64,000 bases of DNA from Duganella phyllosphaerae (GTDB taxonomy: Bacteria > Pseudomonadota > Gammaproteobacteria > Burkholderiales > Burkholderiaceae_D), in assembly GCF_001758785.1 (NCBI RefSeq), contig NZ_LROM01000082.1, forward strand, positions 1 to 64,000, given 5' to 3'. The translations under genes and the position numbers were made by a program. Positions 1-8,900 of the stretch are shown in pieces. The notes below the pieces were generated by a model. It did no database searches. It saw only the letters and a list, made by a program, of their open reading frames with translations, and was not told the origin of the DNA. Each line of letters begins with the position of its first letter. Positions within the stretch are counted from its first letter, which is position 1.

Positions 1-132
1 CGTAAGTTATCCTGTATTCCGTCATTGCCGCGCAGGCGGGAATTCGTAAGTTATCCTGTATTCCGTCATTCCCGCGTAGGCGGGAATTCGTAAGTTATCC
101 TGTATTCCGTCATTCCCGCGTAGGCGGGAATC
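1..132. repeat. Three tandem 44-bp repeats
   Basis: Three direct copies with a period of 44 bp begin at 1, 45 and 89. Copies two and three are essentially identical; the first has two substitutions in the palindromic part. Each unit holds a REP-type palindrome (ATTCCCGCG, short spacer, CGGGAAT). The third copy runs into the left arm of the inverted repeat at 107-218. The array may continue beyond the left edge of the window. Confidence 0.9.
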
Positions 133-218
133 CATAGAACCTGTGAGTCGCGTCAGCTTCGCCATGTTTTACCACGAAGCATGTGGTCTATGGATTCCCG
201 CCTTCGCGGGAATGACGG
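107..218. repeat. REPIN-like inverted pair of REP palindromes
   Basis: The arms at 107-137 and 188-218 are 31 nt long and are reverse complements with one mismatch; 50 nt separate them. Each arm itself contains a GC-rich palindrome, so this is two REP units in opposite orientation, the architecture called REPIN. It lies downstream of deoA, in the direction of deoA transcription, and could fold into a long stem in the mRNA. Confidence 0.8.
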
Positions 219-232
219 ATTGGCGGTTAAGG

Positions 233-298
233 GTTGTCGTTGGCGTTGGCGGTTGAAGTTGTCGTTGTCGTTGTCGTTGGCGTTGGCGTTGGCGTTGA
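233..298. repeat. GTTGGC/GTTGTC hexamer microsatellite
   Basis: The tract is built of imperfect six-base units, GTTGTC and GTTGGC, interrupted once near 253-258. It ends two bases before the deoA stop codon and is therefore part of the deoA 3' region. No gene is supported here. Hexamer tracts of this sort can expand or contract by slippage. Confidence 0.8.
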
Positions 299-300
299 GC

Positions 301-1623
301 TTATGGGCGGATGGTGCGGTACACCACCGGATTGGCAACAGCAGCGGTTTCGCCGATTACGTACGCGGCCTGGATCTCGCGGATGGCCTGGTCGGCCGCT
401 TCCTGCGTGCGGGCGTGTACCATCGCCAGCGGCTGGCCGGCGTCGATCTTCTCGCCCAGTCCCACCAGGCCGGTCAGGCCGACCGCGAAGTCGATCGGGT
501 CGGCTGCGCGGCGGCGGCCACCGCCCAGCGAGACCACGGCCAGGCCGATCTCGCGGCAGTTGGTGGTCGCTGCGTAACCGGAGACCAGCGCCGGCGCCGG
601 CACGATGATCGGCGCGCGTTCCAGGTACTTGTCCGGATTGTCCATCAGGTCGGCCGGGCCGCCCAGGGCCGTGACCATGCGCGCGAAGCGTTCGGCCGCC
701 TCGCCGCTGTCGAGCGACGCCTGCAGCTTGGCGCGCGCTTCCGCGTCGGTGGCGGCCAGTTTGCCCAGCACCAGCATCTCGGCGCACAGCGCCATGGTCA
801 CCTCGTGCAGGCGCGCGGGACGCGACTTGCCGGTCAGGTAGTCGATCGCGCCGCGCACCTCGACCGCGTTGCCGGCGTACGGCGCCAGCGATTCGTTCAT
901 GTCGGTCAGGATGGCCGACGTCATCATGCCCGCACCATTACCCACCTGGACGATGCTCTCTGCCAGTTCCACCGATTTTTCGTACGTCGGCATGAAGGCG
1001 CCGGTGCCGGCTTTCACGTCCATCACCAGGGCATCGAGGCCGGCCGACAGCTTTTTTGACAGGATCGAGCCGGTGATCATGGCCACCGATTCCACGGTGG
1101 CGGTGACGTCGCGCACGCCGTAAAAAATCTTGTCGGATGGCGCCAGCGACGACGTCTGGCCAATGATGGCCACGCCCACTTCCTTGACCACCTTGCGGAA
1201 CAAGGCGTTGTCCGGCACGGTGGAGTAGCCGGGAATCGAATCGAATTTATCGAGCGTGCCACCGGTGTGGCCCAGGCCACGGCCCGAGATCATCGGCACG
1301 AAACCGCCGCACGCAGCAATCATGGGCCCCAGCAGCAGCGACACCACGTCGCCCACGCCGCCGGTGGAATGTTTGTCCACCACGGGGCCTGGCAGGTCGA
1401 GCGAGCGCCAGTCCAGCACTTCGCCGGAGTCGCGCATGGCCAGGGTGAACGCCACCCGTTCGTCCATGTTCATGTCCTTGAAATAGACAGCCATCGCCAG
1501 TGCGGCGATCTGGCCTTCGGTGATGCTCTTGGTGGTGATGCCGCCGACGAAGAACTGGATCTCTGCGGCCGACAGGATGCCGCCGTCGCGCTTCTTGCGT
1601 ATGATCTCTTGAGGTAAAAACAT
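301..1623 (-). CDS. deoA: Thymidine phosphorylase
   Basis: The enzyme phosphorolyses thymidine (and deoxyuridine) to the base and 2-deoxyribose-1-phosphate in the cytoplasm. The product of 440 residues equals the usual DeoA length. Recognisable family stretches include [14 protein letters not shown] at the start, KHSTGGVGD for phosphate/substrate binding, [14 protein letters not shown] and [10 protein letters not shown]. The ATG at 1623 was preferred over upstream in-frame starts because it begins exactly at the family N-terminus and has GAGGT ahead of it. It is the last gene of the punA-deoB-deoC-aldehyde dehydrogenase-deoA series. A REP-containing gap of 192 bp separates it from the dehydrogenase gene. 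Confidence 0.96.
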   Translation of the reverse strand: MFLPQEIIRKKRDGGILSAAEIQFFVGGITTKSITEGQIAALAMAVYFKDMNMDERVAFTLAMRDSGEVLDWRSLDLPGPVVDKHSTGGVGDVVSLLLGPMIAACGGFVPMISGRGLGHTGGTLDKFDSIPGYSTVPDNALFRKVVKEVGVAIIGQTSSLAPSDKIFYGVRDVTATVESVAMITGSILSKKLSAGLDALVMDVKAGTGAFMPTYEKSVELAESIVQVGNGAGMMTSAILTDMNESLAPYAGNAVEVRGAIDYLTGKSRPARLHEVTMALCAEMLVLGKLAATDAEARAKLQASLDSGEAAERFARMVTALGGPADLMDNPDKYLERAPIIVPAPALVSGYAATTNCREIGLAVVSLGGGRRRAADPIDFAVGLTGLVGLGEKIDAGQPLAMVHARTQEAADQAIREIQAAYVIGETAAVANPVVYRTIRP

Positions 1624-1699
1624 GCGATTCTCCGCTCGATAATATGGGGTAAAAGCGATACGGGCCGACGGCTCCAAGAAGAGCGCCGGCCCTGAAACC

Positions 1700-1781
1700 C
1701 CGTCGCCCTCGCGCAAGCGGGGGCCCATACTGAGCGTGTATTCACGCGCTCTATGGGGCCCCGCGTTCGCGAGGACGACGG
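1700..1781. repeat. Diverged REPIN-like inverted repeat
   Basis: Arms of 29 nt at 1700-1728 and 1753-1781 are reverse complements with about four mismatches. The sequence is a diverged relative of the units at 107-218 and 6478-6560 (CGCG.AAGCGGGGGCCC core instead of CGCG.AGGCGGGAATCC). It fills most of the gap between the aldehyde dehydrogenase gene and deoA. Confidence 0.7.
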
Positions 1782-1815
1782 ATTAAACGCTGCGAGTCAT
1801 TCGGACGTCACATCA

Positions 1816-4209
1816 TCAAACGCCGTAAGGAATCCACACGTTCTTGACCTGCGACGCATGCGCCAGCACCGCGCGGCCGCCCGCTTGCGCCGTGCTGTAC
1901 CAGTCGCGGCCCTTGGCCCCGCCCACCCAGGTGCGCTTGAGCGAGGCGGCCGACAGGCGCTCCACTTCCGCGCAACCGGCTGCGGAACCATCGTGGCGCC
2001 ACACGGCGTCAATGTCGCCGTGGGTGGCCAGCGTGCGCGCCAGTTCGTCGGCGCTGCCGGTGACGATGTTGACCACGCCGCCCGGCAGGTCCGACGTATC
2101 GAATACCTGGTACAAATCGGTGGCCGACAGCGGATGCGCCTCGGACGGCACCACCACCACGCGGTTGCCCAGCGCGATGGCCGGAGCCACCAGCGAAATG
2201 AGACCGAGCAGCGGCGCCTCGTTCGGGCACACGATGCCGATCACGCCGACCGGTTCGTTCAGCGCCACGGTCACGCCGTGCATCGGCGGCTGGTGCGCCA
2301 GGCCGTCGTACTTGTCTGCATAGGCAGCGTAGTAGAACAGGCGCTCGATCGAGGCCTGCACTTCCTTCTCCGCATTGGCAGTCGAGGCGCCGGTCATGGC
2401 GCTGATGCGCGCGGCAAATTCCTCGCCGCGCGCGGCCAGGTTTTCAGCGATGTAGTACAGCACCTGCGCGCGGTTGTGGGCGGTCGCTTTCGACCAGCCG
2501 CCGGCTTTGTGGGCCGCTTCCACCGCGTTGCGGATGTCCTTGCGGCTGCCCTCGCCCACTTCGGCGATGAACGCGCCATCAAAGCCATGCACTGCGCGGC
2601 TGTAGGCGCCGTCAGGGCGGGCCTGCTTGCCGCCGATGTACATCTTGGCGGTGCGGTCGATGGCAAACGCGCCACCGGCAGCCACTGGTGCGGCGGCCTT
2701 GGACTTGGCCGGAGCGGAAAGGACCGGTGCAGCCGGGCGTGCATCTTCCGACAGCGCGGTCATGTACTCGTACATGCCTTCGCGGCCGCCTTCGCGGCCG
2801 AAGCCCGATTCGCGGTAGCCACCGAAGCCGCAGGCGGCGTCGAACTGGTTGGCGGTGTTAATCCACACCACGCCTGCCTTGATCTGCGGCGCGACGTCGA
2901 GCGCCAGCGAGATGTTCTCGGTCCACACGCACGCGGCCAGGCCATACACGGTGTTGTTGGCCAGTTGTACCGCTTCGGGCGGAGTACGGAAGCTCATGGC
3001 GACCAGCACCGGACCGAAGATCTCGGCCTGCGCCACGGCGGCCGAAGTGGAAGCGCCGGTGATCAAGGTTGGCGGGAACCAGGCGCCGGCAGCCGGCATT
3101 TCGCAGGCCGGCTGGTACACGGTGCAGCCTTCGGCGCGGGCCGATTCCACCAGCTCGGCGATGCGCTGCTGCTGGATCGGATCGACCAGGGCGCCCACGT
3201 CGATCGACTTTTCCAGCGGCGCACCGAGGGTGAGCTTGTCCATGCGCGCGCGCAGCTTGGCGAGGAATTTAGTTTCCACCGACTCCTGCACCAGCAGGCG
3301 CGAACCGGCGCAGCAGACCTGCCCCTGGTTGAACCAGATCGAATCGACCAGGCCTTCGACCGCTGCATCGAGGTCGGCGTCTTCGAACACGATGAACGGT
3401 GACTTGCCGCCCAGCTCCAGGGAGAGCTTCTTGCCGCTGCCGGCGGTGGCGATGCGGATCTGGCGACCCACTTCGGTCGAACCGGTGAAGGCCAGCTTGT
3501 CGATGCCCGCGTGGTTGACGATGGCCTCGCCCACGGCGCCGTCGCCGGTGACGATGTTGACCACACCCGCCGGCACGCCGGCCTGCACGCAGATCTCGGC
3601 AAACAGCATGGCGGTCAGCGACGTGAACTCGGCCGGTTTGAACACCACCGTGTTACCGGCGGCCAGCGCCGGGGCGATTTTCCACGACAGCATCAAGAGC
3701 GGGAAATTCCATGGCACGATCTGCCCCACCACGCCCACGGCGCGGTAGTCGGCGAATTCTTCGGCCTGCAGCTGCGCCCAGCCGGCGTGGTAGTAGAAGT
3801 GGCGCGCGGCCAGCGGCAGGTCGACGTCGCGCGTTTCGCGAATGGTCTTGCCGTTGTCCAGGGTTTCCAGTACGGCGAACAGGCGCGCATGCTTTTGCAG
3901 CAGGCGTGCAATCGCGTACAGCACCTTGGCGCGGCCATGGCCTCCCAGTGCCTGCCAGCCCGGCTGCGCGCGGCGCGCTGCTGCCACGGCGCGGTCGACG
4001 TCGTCGGCGGTCGCTTGCGTCAGGTCTGCCAGTTTGGAGGCGTCGGCCGGATTGGTGGAGGCGAACAGTTCGCCGGCGTCGGTCCAGGCGTTGTCGATGA
4101 ACAGGCCGAAGGTGCGGCCATGCTGCTCGAGCCACGCTTGCGCTTCTTTCTGGCTCTCGGGTGCTGGGCCGTATTCCATGGTATTGAGTATCTCTTTAAT
4201 TGATGGCAT
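1816..4209 (-). CDS. Double-domain aldehyde dehydrogenase, ALDH16 type
   Basis: The 797-residue protein has a complete NAD-dependent ALDH module (about 1-480) joined to a second, shortened ALDH module (about 520-797). In module 1 the oxyanion Asn168 (PWNFP), general base Glu265 (LELGGK) and catalytic Cys299 (GQVCCAGSR) are all present. Module 2 keeps the fold's first half (VGVIGIVCPNEAP) but has no catalytic cysteine motif. This arrangement matches the ALDH16 family, whose C-terminal domain is non-catalytic. Placed 25 bp after deoC, it plausibly oxidises the acetaldehyde released by DeoC to acetate; the substrate is inferred from context only. Confidence 0.88.
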   Translation of the reverse strand: MPSIKEILNTMEYGPAPESQKEAQAWLEQHGRTFGLFIDNAWTDAGELFASTNPADASKLADLTQATADDVDRAVAAARRAQPGWQALGGHGRAKVLYAIARLLQKHARLFAVLETLDNGKTIRETRDVDLPLAARHFYYHAGWAQLQAEEFADYRAVGVVGQIVPWNFPLLMLSWKIAPALAAGNTVVFKPAEFTSLTAMLFAEICVQAGVPAGVVNIVTGDGAVGEAIVNHAGIDKLAFTGSTEVGRQIRIATAGSGKKLSLELGGKSPFIVFEDADLDAAVEGLVDSIWFNQGQVCCAGSRLLVQESVETKFLAKLRARMDKLTLGAPLEKSIDVGALVDPIQQQRIAELVESARAEGCTVYQPACEMPAAGAWFPPTLITGASTSAAVAQAEIFGPVLVAMSFRTPPEAVQLANNTVYGLAACVWTENISLALDVAPQIKAGVVWINTANQFDAACGFGGYRESGFGREGGREGMYEYMTALSEDARPAAPVLSAPAKSKAAAPVAAGGAFAIDRTAKMYIGGKQARPDGAYSRAVHGFDGAFIAEVGEGSRKDIRNAVEAAHKAGGWSKATAHNRAQVLYYIAENLAARGEEFAARISAMTGASTANAEKEVQASIERLFYYAAYADKYDGLAHQPPMHGVTVALNEPVGVIGIVCPNEAPLLGLISLVAPAIALGNRVVVVPSEAHPLSATDLYQVFDTSDLPGGVVNIVTGSADELARTLATHGDIDAVWRHDGSAAGCAEVERLSAASLKRTWVGGAKGRDWYSTAQAGGRAVLAHASQVKNVWIPYGV

Positions 4210-4234
4210 GACGTGTCCGTGCTTTGAAACTGCG

Positions 4235-5206
4235 TTAGGGTTGGGCGTGGCGATGAGCAGCAGAATAGCTGCCGGTCACGTAGTGCTCGAGCTGGCGTTC
4301 GATGTCGGTCAGCAGGCTCGAAGCGCCGATGCGGAACAAGTGCGGCTCGAGCCACTCGTTGCCCAGTTCTTCCTTCATCAGGGTCAGGTATTGCAGGGCC
4401 GCCTTGGCCGTGCCCACGCCGCCCGCAGGCTTGTAGCCGATCTTGAAACCGGTCTGCTCGTGGTAGTCGCGAATCGCGCGCACCATCGTCAGCGACACGG
4501 GAATGGTGGCGTTGACCGGCTCTTTGCCGGTGGACGTCTTGATGAAGTCCGCGCCGGCCATCATGCACACCCACGAAGCCTTGGCGACGTTTTCCAGCGT
4601 GACCAGCTCGCCAGTGGCGAGAATCGCCTTGACGTGGGCGTCGCCGCACGCCTGGCGATAGGCCAGCATTTCGTCGTACAGCGCCTGCCAGTTACCGGTC
4701 AACACGTGCTGGCGGGTGATGACGATATCGATTTCGGAAGCGCCCGCGGCAACCGACAGTTCGATCTCGCGCACCTTGGTTTCCATGCTGGTGAGACCTG
4801 CCGGGAAGCCGGTGGAGACCGCAGCGATCGGCAGGCGGCCTTGCAGCACCTCGCCGGCCGGCTTGATCATCTCGTGGTACACGCAGACGGCGCCGGTGGT
4901 CAGTGGATGGTCGGACAGGCCCAGCGCCTCGACCAGGTCGGCGCGCAGCGGCCGCATGGCCTTGCGGCACAGGCGCTCCACGCGGCCCGGGGTGTCGTCG
5001 CCGGACAGGGTGGTGAGGTCGATCAGGCCGATGGCCTTGACCAGCCACGCGGCCTGGTATTCCTTCTTGACCGTGCGGCGGTTGGCCAGGCTGGCGGCGC
5101 GGCGGTCGGCTGCGCTCTTGTTGATGTGGATGTGGTTGATCCAGCCCAGGTCCAGCGGGACGGCTTCGTTACGCTTGAAATCGGCGAGGTGCAAGTCTTG
5201 GCTCAT
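4235..5206 (-). CDS. deoC: Deoxyribose-phosphate aldolase
   Basis: The enzyme cleaves 2-deoxyribose-5-phosphate to glyceraldehyde-3-phosphate and acetaldehyde by Schiff-base chemistry. At 323 residues it is longer than the 259-residue E. coli enzyme and resembles the longer DERA type that carries an N-terminal extension. Conserved stretches are ASEIDIVI, KAILATGEL, FIKTSTGK (Schiff-base lysine) and GYKPAGGVGTAK. The ATG overlaps the deoB stop codon as ATGA, which suggests translational coupling. Confidence 0.96.
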   Translation of the reverse strand: MSQDLHLADFKRNEAVPLDLGWINHIHINKSAADRRAASLANRRTVKKEYQAAWLVKAIGLIDLTTLSGDDTPGRVERLCRKAMRPLRADLVEALGLSDHPLTTGAVCVYHEMIKPAGEVLQGRLPIAAVSTGFPAGLTSMETKVREIELSVAAGASEIDIVITRQHVLTGNWQALYDEMLAYRQACGDAHVKAILATGELVTLENVAKASWVCMMAGADFIKTSTGKEPVNATIPVSLTMVRAIRDYHEQTGFKIGYKPAGGVGTAKAALQYLTLMKEELGNEWLEPHLFRIGASSLLTDIERQLEHYVTGSYSAAHRHAQP

Positions 5207-6396
5207 AACAGGTTGTTTCCGTTGGAAAGTGGTGGCACGCCCAGGTGGTGCGCCAGGGTCTGGCCGATGTCGGAGAACGATTCCGAAATGGGCAACTGCT
5301 GCGGTGCGACACCGGGGCCGAAGAAGATCATCGGAATGTGTTCGCGCGTGTGGTCCGAGCCGGGCCAGGTCGGATCGCAGCCGTGGTCGGCGGTGATCAC
5401 GGCCACGTCGCCCTCCTGCATGCGCGATATGAACTCGGGCAGGCGCGCATCCATTTCGTGCAGCGCGTTCGCGTAGCCGGTAACGTCGCGGCGGTGGCCG
5501 AAGGCCTGGTCGAAGTCCACGAAATTGACGAACGTGAGCGACTTGTCGCCCGCTTCGTCCTGCACTTTGAGCAGCGCGTCGAACAAGGCCATATTATCCT
5601 TGCCCTTGACCACGCGCGAGACGCCTTGCGTGGCAAAGATGTCGCTGATTTTACCGAGCGCGATCACTTCGCCGCCGTCGTTCTTCACGTGGTCGAGCAA
5701 GGTGGGCGCCGGTGGCGCGACCGCGTAGTCGTGGCGGTTGGTGGTGCGGGTGTAGTTGCCGTTGGCGCCGGTGAACGGACGCGCGATCACGCGGCCGATG
5801 TTGTACGGTTCCACCAGCTTGAAGGCGATCTCGCACACTTCGTACAGGCGCTCGAGGCCGAACGAATCTTCATGCGCGGCGATCTGCAGCACCGAGTCGG
5901 CCGAGGTGTAGATGATCGGTTTGCCGGTGGCGACGTGTTCATCGCCATGCTTGTTGATGATTTCCGTGCCCGAGGCATGGCAGTCGCCGAGGAAGCCCGG
6001 CACGCCGGTCAGTTCCTGCAGCTTTTGGGTGAGCTCCGCCGGGAACGACGGCACCGTTTTCGGAAAATATCCCCAGTCGAATTCCACCGGCACGCCGGCG
6101 ATCTCCCAGTGGCCGGACTGGGTGTCCTTGCCGGTGGAACGCTCGCGCGCGGCGCCCCAGGCGGCGGTAAAGCCGTCGCGCTGGTGAAAGCCCTGCGCCC
6201 ATTGGCCGCTGGCGGCATGGGCGGCAGCGGCCAGGCCCAGTTTTTCCATCACCGGCAGTTGCATCGGCGTGCCGGCCTTGGCGGCCCAGTCGGCGATGTG
6301 GCCGAAGGTGTTGACGCCGACATCGTTGTACTTGTCGGCGTCGGGCGTGGCGCCGAGGCCGAAGGAATCAAGCAGGAGGATAAATGCGCGTTTCAT
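5203..6396 (-). CDS. deoB: Phosphopentomutase
   Basis: DeoB interconverts (deoxy)ribose-1-phosphate and (deoxy)ribose-5-phosphate, linking the phosphorylases to DeoC. It belongs to the alkaline-phosphatase-like metalloenzymes: metal-binding and nucleophile elements are visible as LLDSFGLGATPDADKY near the N-terminus, VNFVDFDQAFGHRRD, and ITADHGCDPTWPGSDHTRE in the C-terminal part. The length of 397 residues is close to the E. coli protein (407). The start has AAGGAG upstream. It overlaps deoC by four bases and is separated from punA by a 222-bp gap with a REPIN-like element. Confidence 0.97.
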   Translation of the reverse strand: MKRAFILLLDSFGLGATPDADKYNDVGVNTFGHIADWAAKAGTPMQLPVMEKLGLAAAAHAASGQWAQGFHQRDGFTAAWGAARERSTGKDTQSGHWEIAGVPVEFDWGYFPKTVPSFPAELTQKLQELTGVPGFLGDCHASGTEIINKHGDEHVATGKPIIYTSADSVLQIAAHEDSFGLERLYEVCEIAFKLVEPYNIGRVIARPFTGANGNYTRTTNRHDYAVAPPAPTLLDHVKNDGGEVIALGKISDIFATQGVSRVVKGKDNMALFDALLKVQDEAGDKSLTFVNFVDFDQAFGHRRDVTGYANALHEMDARLPEFISRMQEGDVAVITADHGCDPTWPGSDHTREHIPMIFFGPGVAPQQLPISESFSDIGQTLAHHLGVPPLSNGNNLL

Positions 6397-6477
6397 GGTG
6401 TGCTCCTTAAGGTGCAGATAGGTGCAAATGAGGATGTAAATGCGACGGACCGTCAGCAGTTATCGCCAACCTCAAAA

Positions 6478-6560
6478 CCGTCATTCCCGCGAAAGCGGGA
6501 ATCCATACCGAGCTTGCACATCAGCCGTTCCATGGATTCCCGCGTGCGCGGGAATGACGG
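6478..6560. repeat. REPIN-like inverted repeat between punA and deoB
   Basis: Arms of 29 nt at 6478-6506 and 6532-6560 are reverse complements with two mismatches, separated by 25 nt. The sequence is the same family as 107-218 (CCGTCATTCCCGCG..CGGGAATCCAT). It sits in the 222-bp gap between punA and deoB, so in a polycistronic transcript it would form a stable intercistronic stem. Confidence 0.8.
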
Positions 6561-6618
6561 CTCGACAGCTAACAACGGCTCCAGGACCAACAACGTGGCG
6601 TGGAGCCGCCTTTCAACT

Positions 6619-7458
6619 TCAAGCCTGCGGGGTTTTGCCCACGTTGGCCAGGAAGGCCAGAATCACTTCGATCAGCGACGTGGCGGCAACGGCTGCGTAT
6701 TTCAGGGTCTGCTCGTGCGACAGCGGGAACGGCGACAGGCCTTCGGCCAGGTTGGTAATCGCCGACACGCCCACCACTTTCAGGCCGCAATGACGGGCCG
6801 ACACCACTTCCGGCACCACCGACATGCCGACGACATCGGCGCCCAGGGTTTTGAAGGCGCGGATTTCGGCTGGCGTTTCGAAGTTCGGACCGGCGTAGGC
6901 GATGTACACGCCTTCGTGCAGCGGCACGTTCTTTTCCTTGGCCGACGCGTGCAGCAGTGCACGCAGGTCGGCGTCGTAGGCGTTGGCCATGCTGAAGAAG
7001 CGCGGACCGAAACGCTCGTCGTTCGGGCCCATCATCGGGGTGCCCGGCAGGTAGTTGATATGGTCAGTGAGCGCCACCAGCGAGCCCGCATCGACTTCGG
7101 TGCGCAGCGAACCGGCCGCATTGGTCACGAACAGCATCTCGCAACCCAGCAGCTTCATGGTGCGCACGGCGCTGGTCATCACGCCCAGGCCATAGCCTTC
7201 GTAGACGTGGCCGCGGCCCTTCATGCACACCACCGGCACGCCCGCCAGGGTACCCACCACCAGTTCGCCGGCGTGGCCGTGCACGGTGCTGATCGGGAAG
7301 CCCGGCAGTTCGTTGAAGCTGATGGTGACCGCGTCGGTCATCTGCTCGGCCAGCACGCCCAGGCCGGAGCCGAGGATCATGGCCACGCGTGGCTTGAAGT
7401 CTGCTGGAATGCGGGCGCGGACGATTTCTGCGGCCTGGAATGGGGAGTTGCTGGACAT
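6619..7458 (-). CDS. Purine-nucleoside phosphorylase (trimeric type)
   Basis: The enzyme phosphorolyses purine (deoxy)nucleosides to free base plus (deoxy)ribose-1-phosphate. The 279-residue product matches the human/XapA/PunA-type family rather than E. coli DeoD. Conserved elements are MILGSGLG (phosphate binding), GRGHVYEGY, VTNAAGSL and the base-binding GPNFETPAE. The ATG at 7458 follows AGAGGAAAACC and gives the normal family N-terminus; a start 27 codons upstream would add residues without homology. It is the first gene of the deo series and is divergent from psuK, sharing a 265-bp regulatory gap. Confidence 0.95.
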   Translation of the reverse strand: MSSNSPFQAAEIVRARIPADFKPRVAMILGSGLGVLAEQMTDAVTISFNELPGFPISTVHGHAGELVVGTLAGVPVVCMKGRGHVYEGYGLGVMTSAVRTMKLLGCEMLFVTNAAGSLRTEVDAGSLVALTDHINYLPGTPMMGPNDERFGPRFFSMANAYDADLRALLHASAKEKNVPLHEGVYIAYAGPNFETPAEIRAFKTLGADVVGMSVVPEVVSARHCGLKVVGVSAITNLAEGLSPFPLSHEQTLKYAAVAATSLIEVILAFLANVGKTPQA

Positions 7459-7662
7459 GGTTTTCCTCTGTTGTTCTTGGGATGGGCCGCTCGGGTAGAG
7501 ACGATACTTGGCCGTTGGACTAGCATGGAGATGCGACATGATGCCTCATCCCCATTATGTATGGCAAATACCATTTTTCTTGCCGATTTATAGCTCATGC
7601 ATATAAATAGGCGTACATTATAAATCAATGGAAACTTCGCTGACGCAAGCTAACCATGGCAG

Positions 7663-7704
7663 TTGACCATTGACAGACATTTGTTTACTATTAAAGACAA
7701 ATGT
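7663..7704 (+). promoter_or_regulatory. Candidate psuK promoter with overlapping inverted-repeat operator
   Basis: A TTGACC hexamer (7663-7668) stands 17 bp from TACTAT (7686-7691), a plausible sigma-70 pair. A perfect 8-bp inverted repeat, ACATTTGT (7677-7684) and ACAAATGT (7697-7704), flanks and overlaps the -10 element and ends 19 bp before the psuK GTG. The position suits a repressor site; the HTH of PsuK itself is a candidate binder. Both assignments are by eye. Confidence 0.5.
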
Positions 7705-7723
7705 TTAAACAGGCGCACAACCC

Positions 7724-8887
7724 GTGACCGAACCCTCCAAGAAGGAACAGCTGTACCAGCTGATCCATGCCAACCCCTTCATCTCGCAGCAGGACCTGGC
7801 AGCAGACCTGGGCCTGTCGCGCTCGGCCGTGGCCGGGCATATTGCCAGCCTGATCCGCGAGCGGCGCCTGCTCGGCCGTGCCTACGTGCTGCCGGCGCCG
7901 CGCGGCCAGCGCCCGGTCGTGTGCATCGGCGCGGCCAACGTGGACCGCAAGCTGCGCACCATCGCCACCCTGCAGGCAAGTACTTCGAATCCCGCCACTG
8001 CGTCCGAGACCTACGGCGGCGTGGCGCGCAATATCGCCGAAAACCTGGCGCGCCTGCACACCCCTGTAGCGCTGCTGACCGCCCTCGGCGACGACGGCGC
8101 CGGGCGCGCACTGCAAGACCACGCGCAGGCAGCTGGCATCGACACGCGCGGCAGCCTGGCGCTGGCCGATACCGCCAGCGGCACCTATACCGCCATTCTC
8201 GACGCCGAGGGCGAGCTGCACGTGGCCCTGGCCGACATGGCGCTGTACGACCAGCTCACGCCCGAGTTTTTAGCCAGCCGCGCGCCGCAACGCGCCGCCG
8301 CCGCGCTCACGGTCGCGGACCTGAACCTGCCGCTTGAGACCGTGGCGGCACTGATCGACAGCGCCCGCGCCGATCACGCGCCATTGGTCATCGTCGCCGT
8401 CTCGCAACCCAAGATGGCGCGCCTGCCGCACGACCTGCACGGCGTGCGCCTGCTGATCCTCAACCGCGCCGAACTCGAAACCGTGGCCGGCCGCCCGCTG
8501 CCCACCGAAGCCGACGTGCGGCTGGCGTGCGCCGGCGTGCAGCAGCGCGGCGCGCGCGACGTCATCGTCACCTGCGGCAGCCAGGGCGTGTTCCACACCT
8601 GCGACAGCCAGCTGGTGTGGCTGGCCGCACACCAGGTGAAGGTGGTGGACGTGACCGGCGCCGGTGACGCGTTTTCCGCCGCCGTGTGCTGGTCGCTGGT
8701 GCAAAACGCTGACGATAGCGCCGACCTCACCCTGGCCTGCCGCCGTGGACTGGCGCTGGCCGCCGTCACCGTGCAAAGCGCCAGCACCGTGGCGCCAGCG
8801 CTGGAGGCCGGCCTGCTCGAGGCAATCTCCAATACCGATGCGGCGCATGACCCTGGCCATGCCGCGCCGCTTTACACAACCAACTGA
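7724..8887 (+). CDS. psuK: Pseudouridine kinase with N-terminal HTH domain (PfkB family)
   Basis: The protein has 387 residues. Residues about 8-50 form a winged-helix-like DNA-binding segment ([21 protein letters not shown]) and residues from about 65 form a PfkB/ribokinase domain ending in DVTGAGDAF with catalytic Asp315. Linkage to the glycosidase gene 13 bp downstream identifies pseudouridine as the probable substrate: the kinase makes pseudouridine-5'-phosphate. The GTG at 7724 is preceded by AGG at 7711-7713 and keeps the complete HTH. The HTH-kinase fusion suggests an enzyme that also controls its own operon. Confidence 0.9.
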   Translation: MTEPSKKEQLYQLIHANPFISQQDLAADLGLSRSAVAGHIASLIRERRLLGRAYVLPAPRGQRPVVCIGAANVDRKLRTIATLQASTSNPATASETYGGVARNIAENLARLHTPVALLTALGDDGAGRALQDHAQAAGIDTRGSLALADTASGTYTAILDAEGELHVALADMALYDQLTPEFLASRAPQRAAAALTVADLNLPLETVAALIDSARADHAPLVIVAVSQPKMARLPHDLHGVRLLILNRAELETVAGRPLPTEADVRLACAGVQQRGARDVIVTCGSQGVFHTCDSQLVWLAAHQVKVVDVTGAGDAFSAAVCWSLVQNADDSADLTLACRRGLALAAVTVQSASTVAPALEAGLLEAISNTDAAHDPGHAAPLYTTN

Positions 8888-8900
8888 TCAAGGATTCACC

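Noticed and set aside
1-132. CRISPR-like look of the three spaced repeats
   Set aside because: The 44-bp units are contiguous without variable spacers and contain REP palindromes, so they are tandem repeats.
153-338. Minus-strand frame with Asn-Ala/Asn-Asp repeats
   Set aside because: It is the translated microsatellite plus REP arm; no ribosome site and no similarity.
181-1059. Plus-strand frame of 292 codons running from the REPIN through the hexamer tract and over deoA
   Set aside because: It is made of repeat translation followed by deoA antisense; the hexamer gives low-complexity Leu/Ser/Ala residues.
5245-7593. A 782-codon open frame on the plus strand opposite deoB and punA
   Set aside because: It crosses two well-supported genes and the REPIN between them in antisense and has no family similarity.
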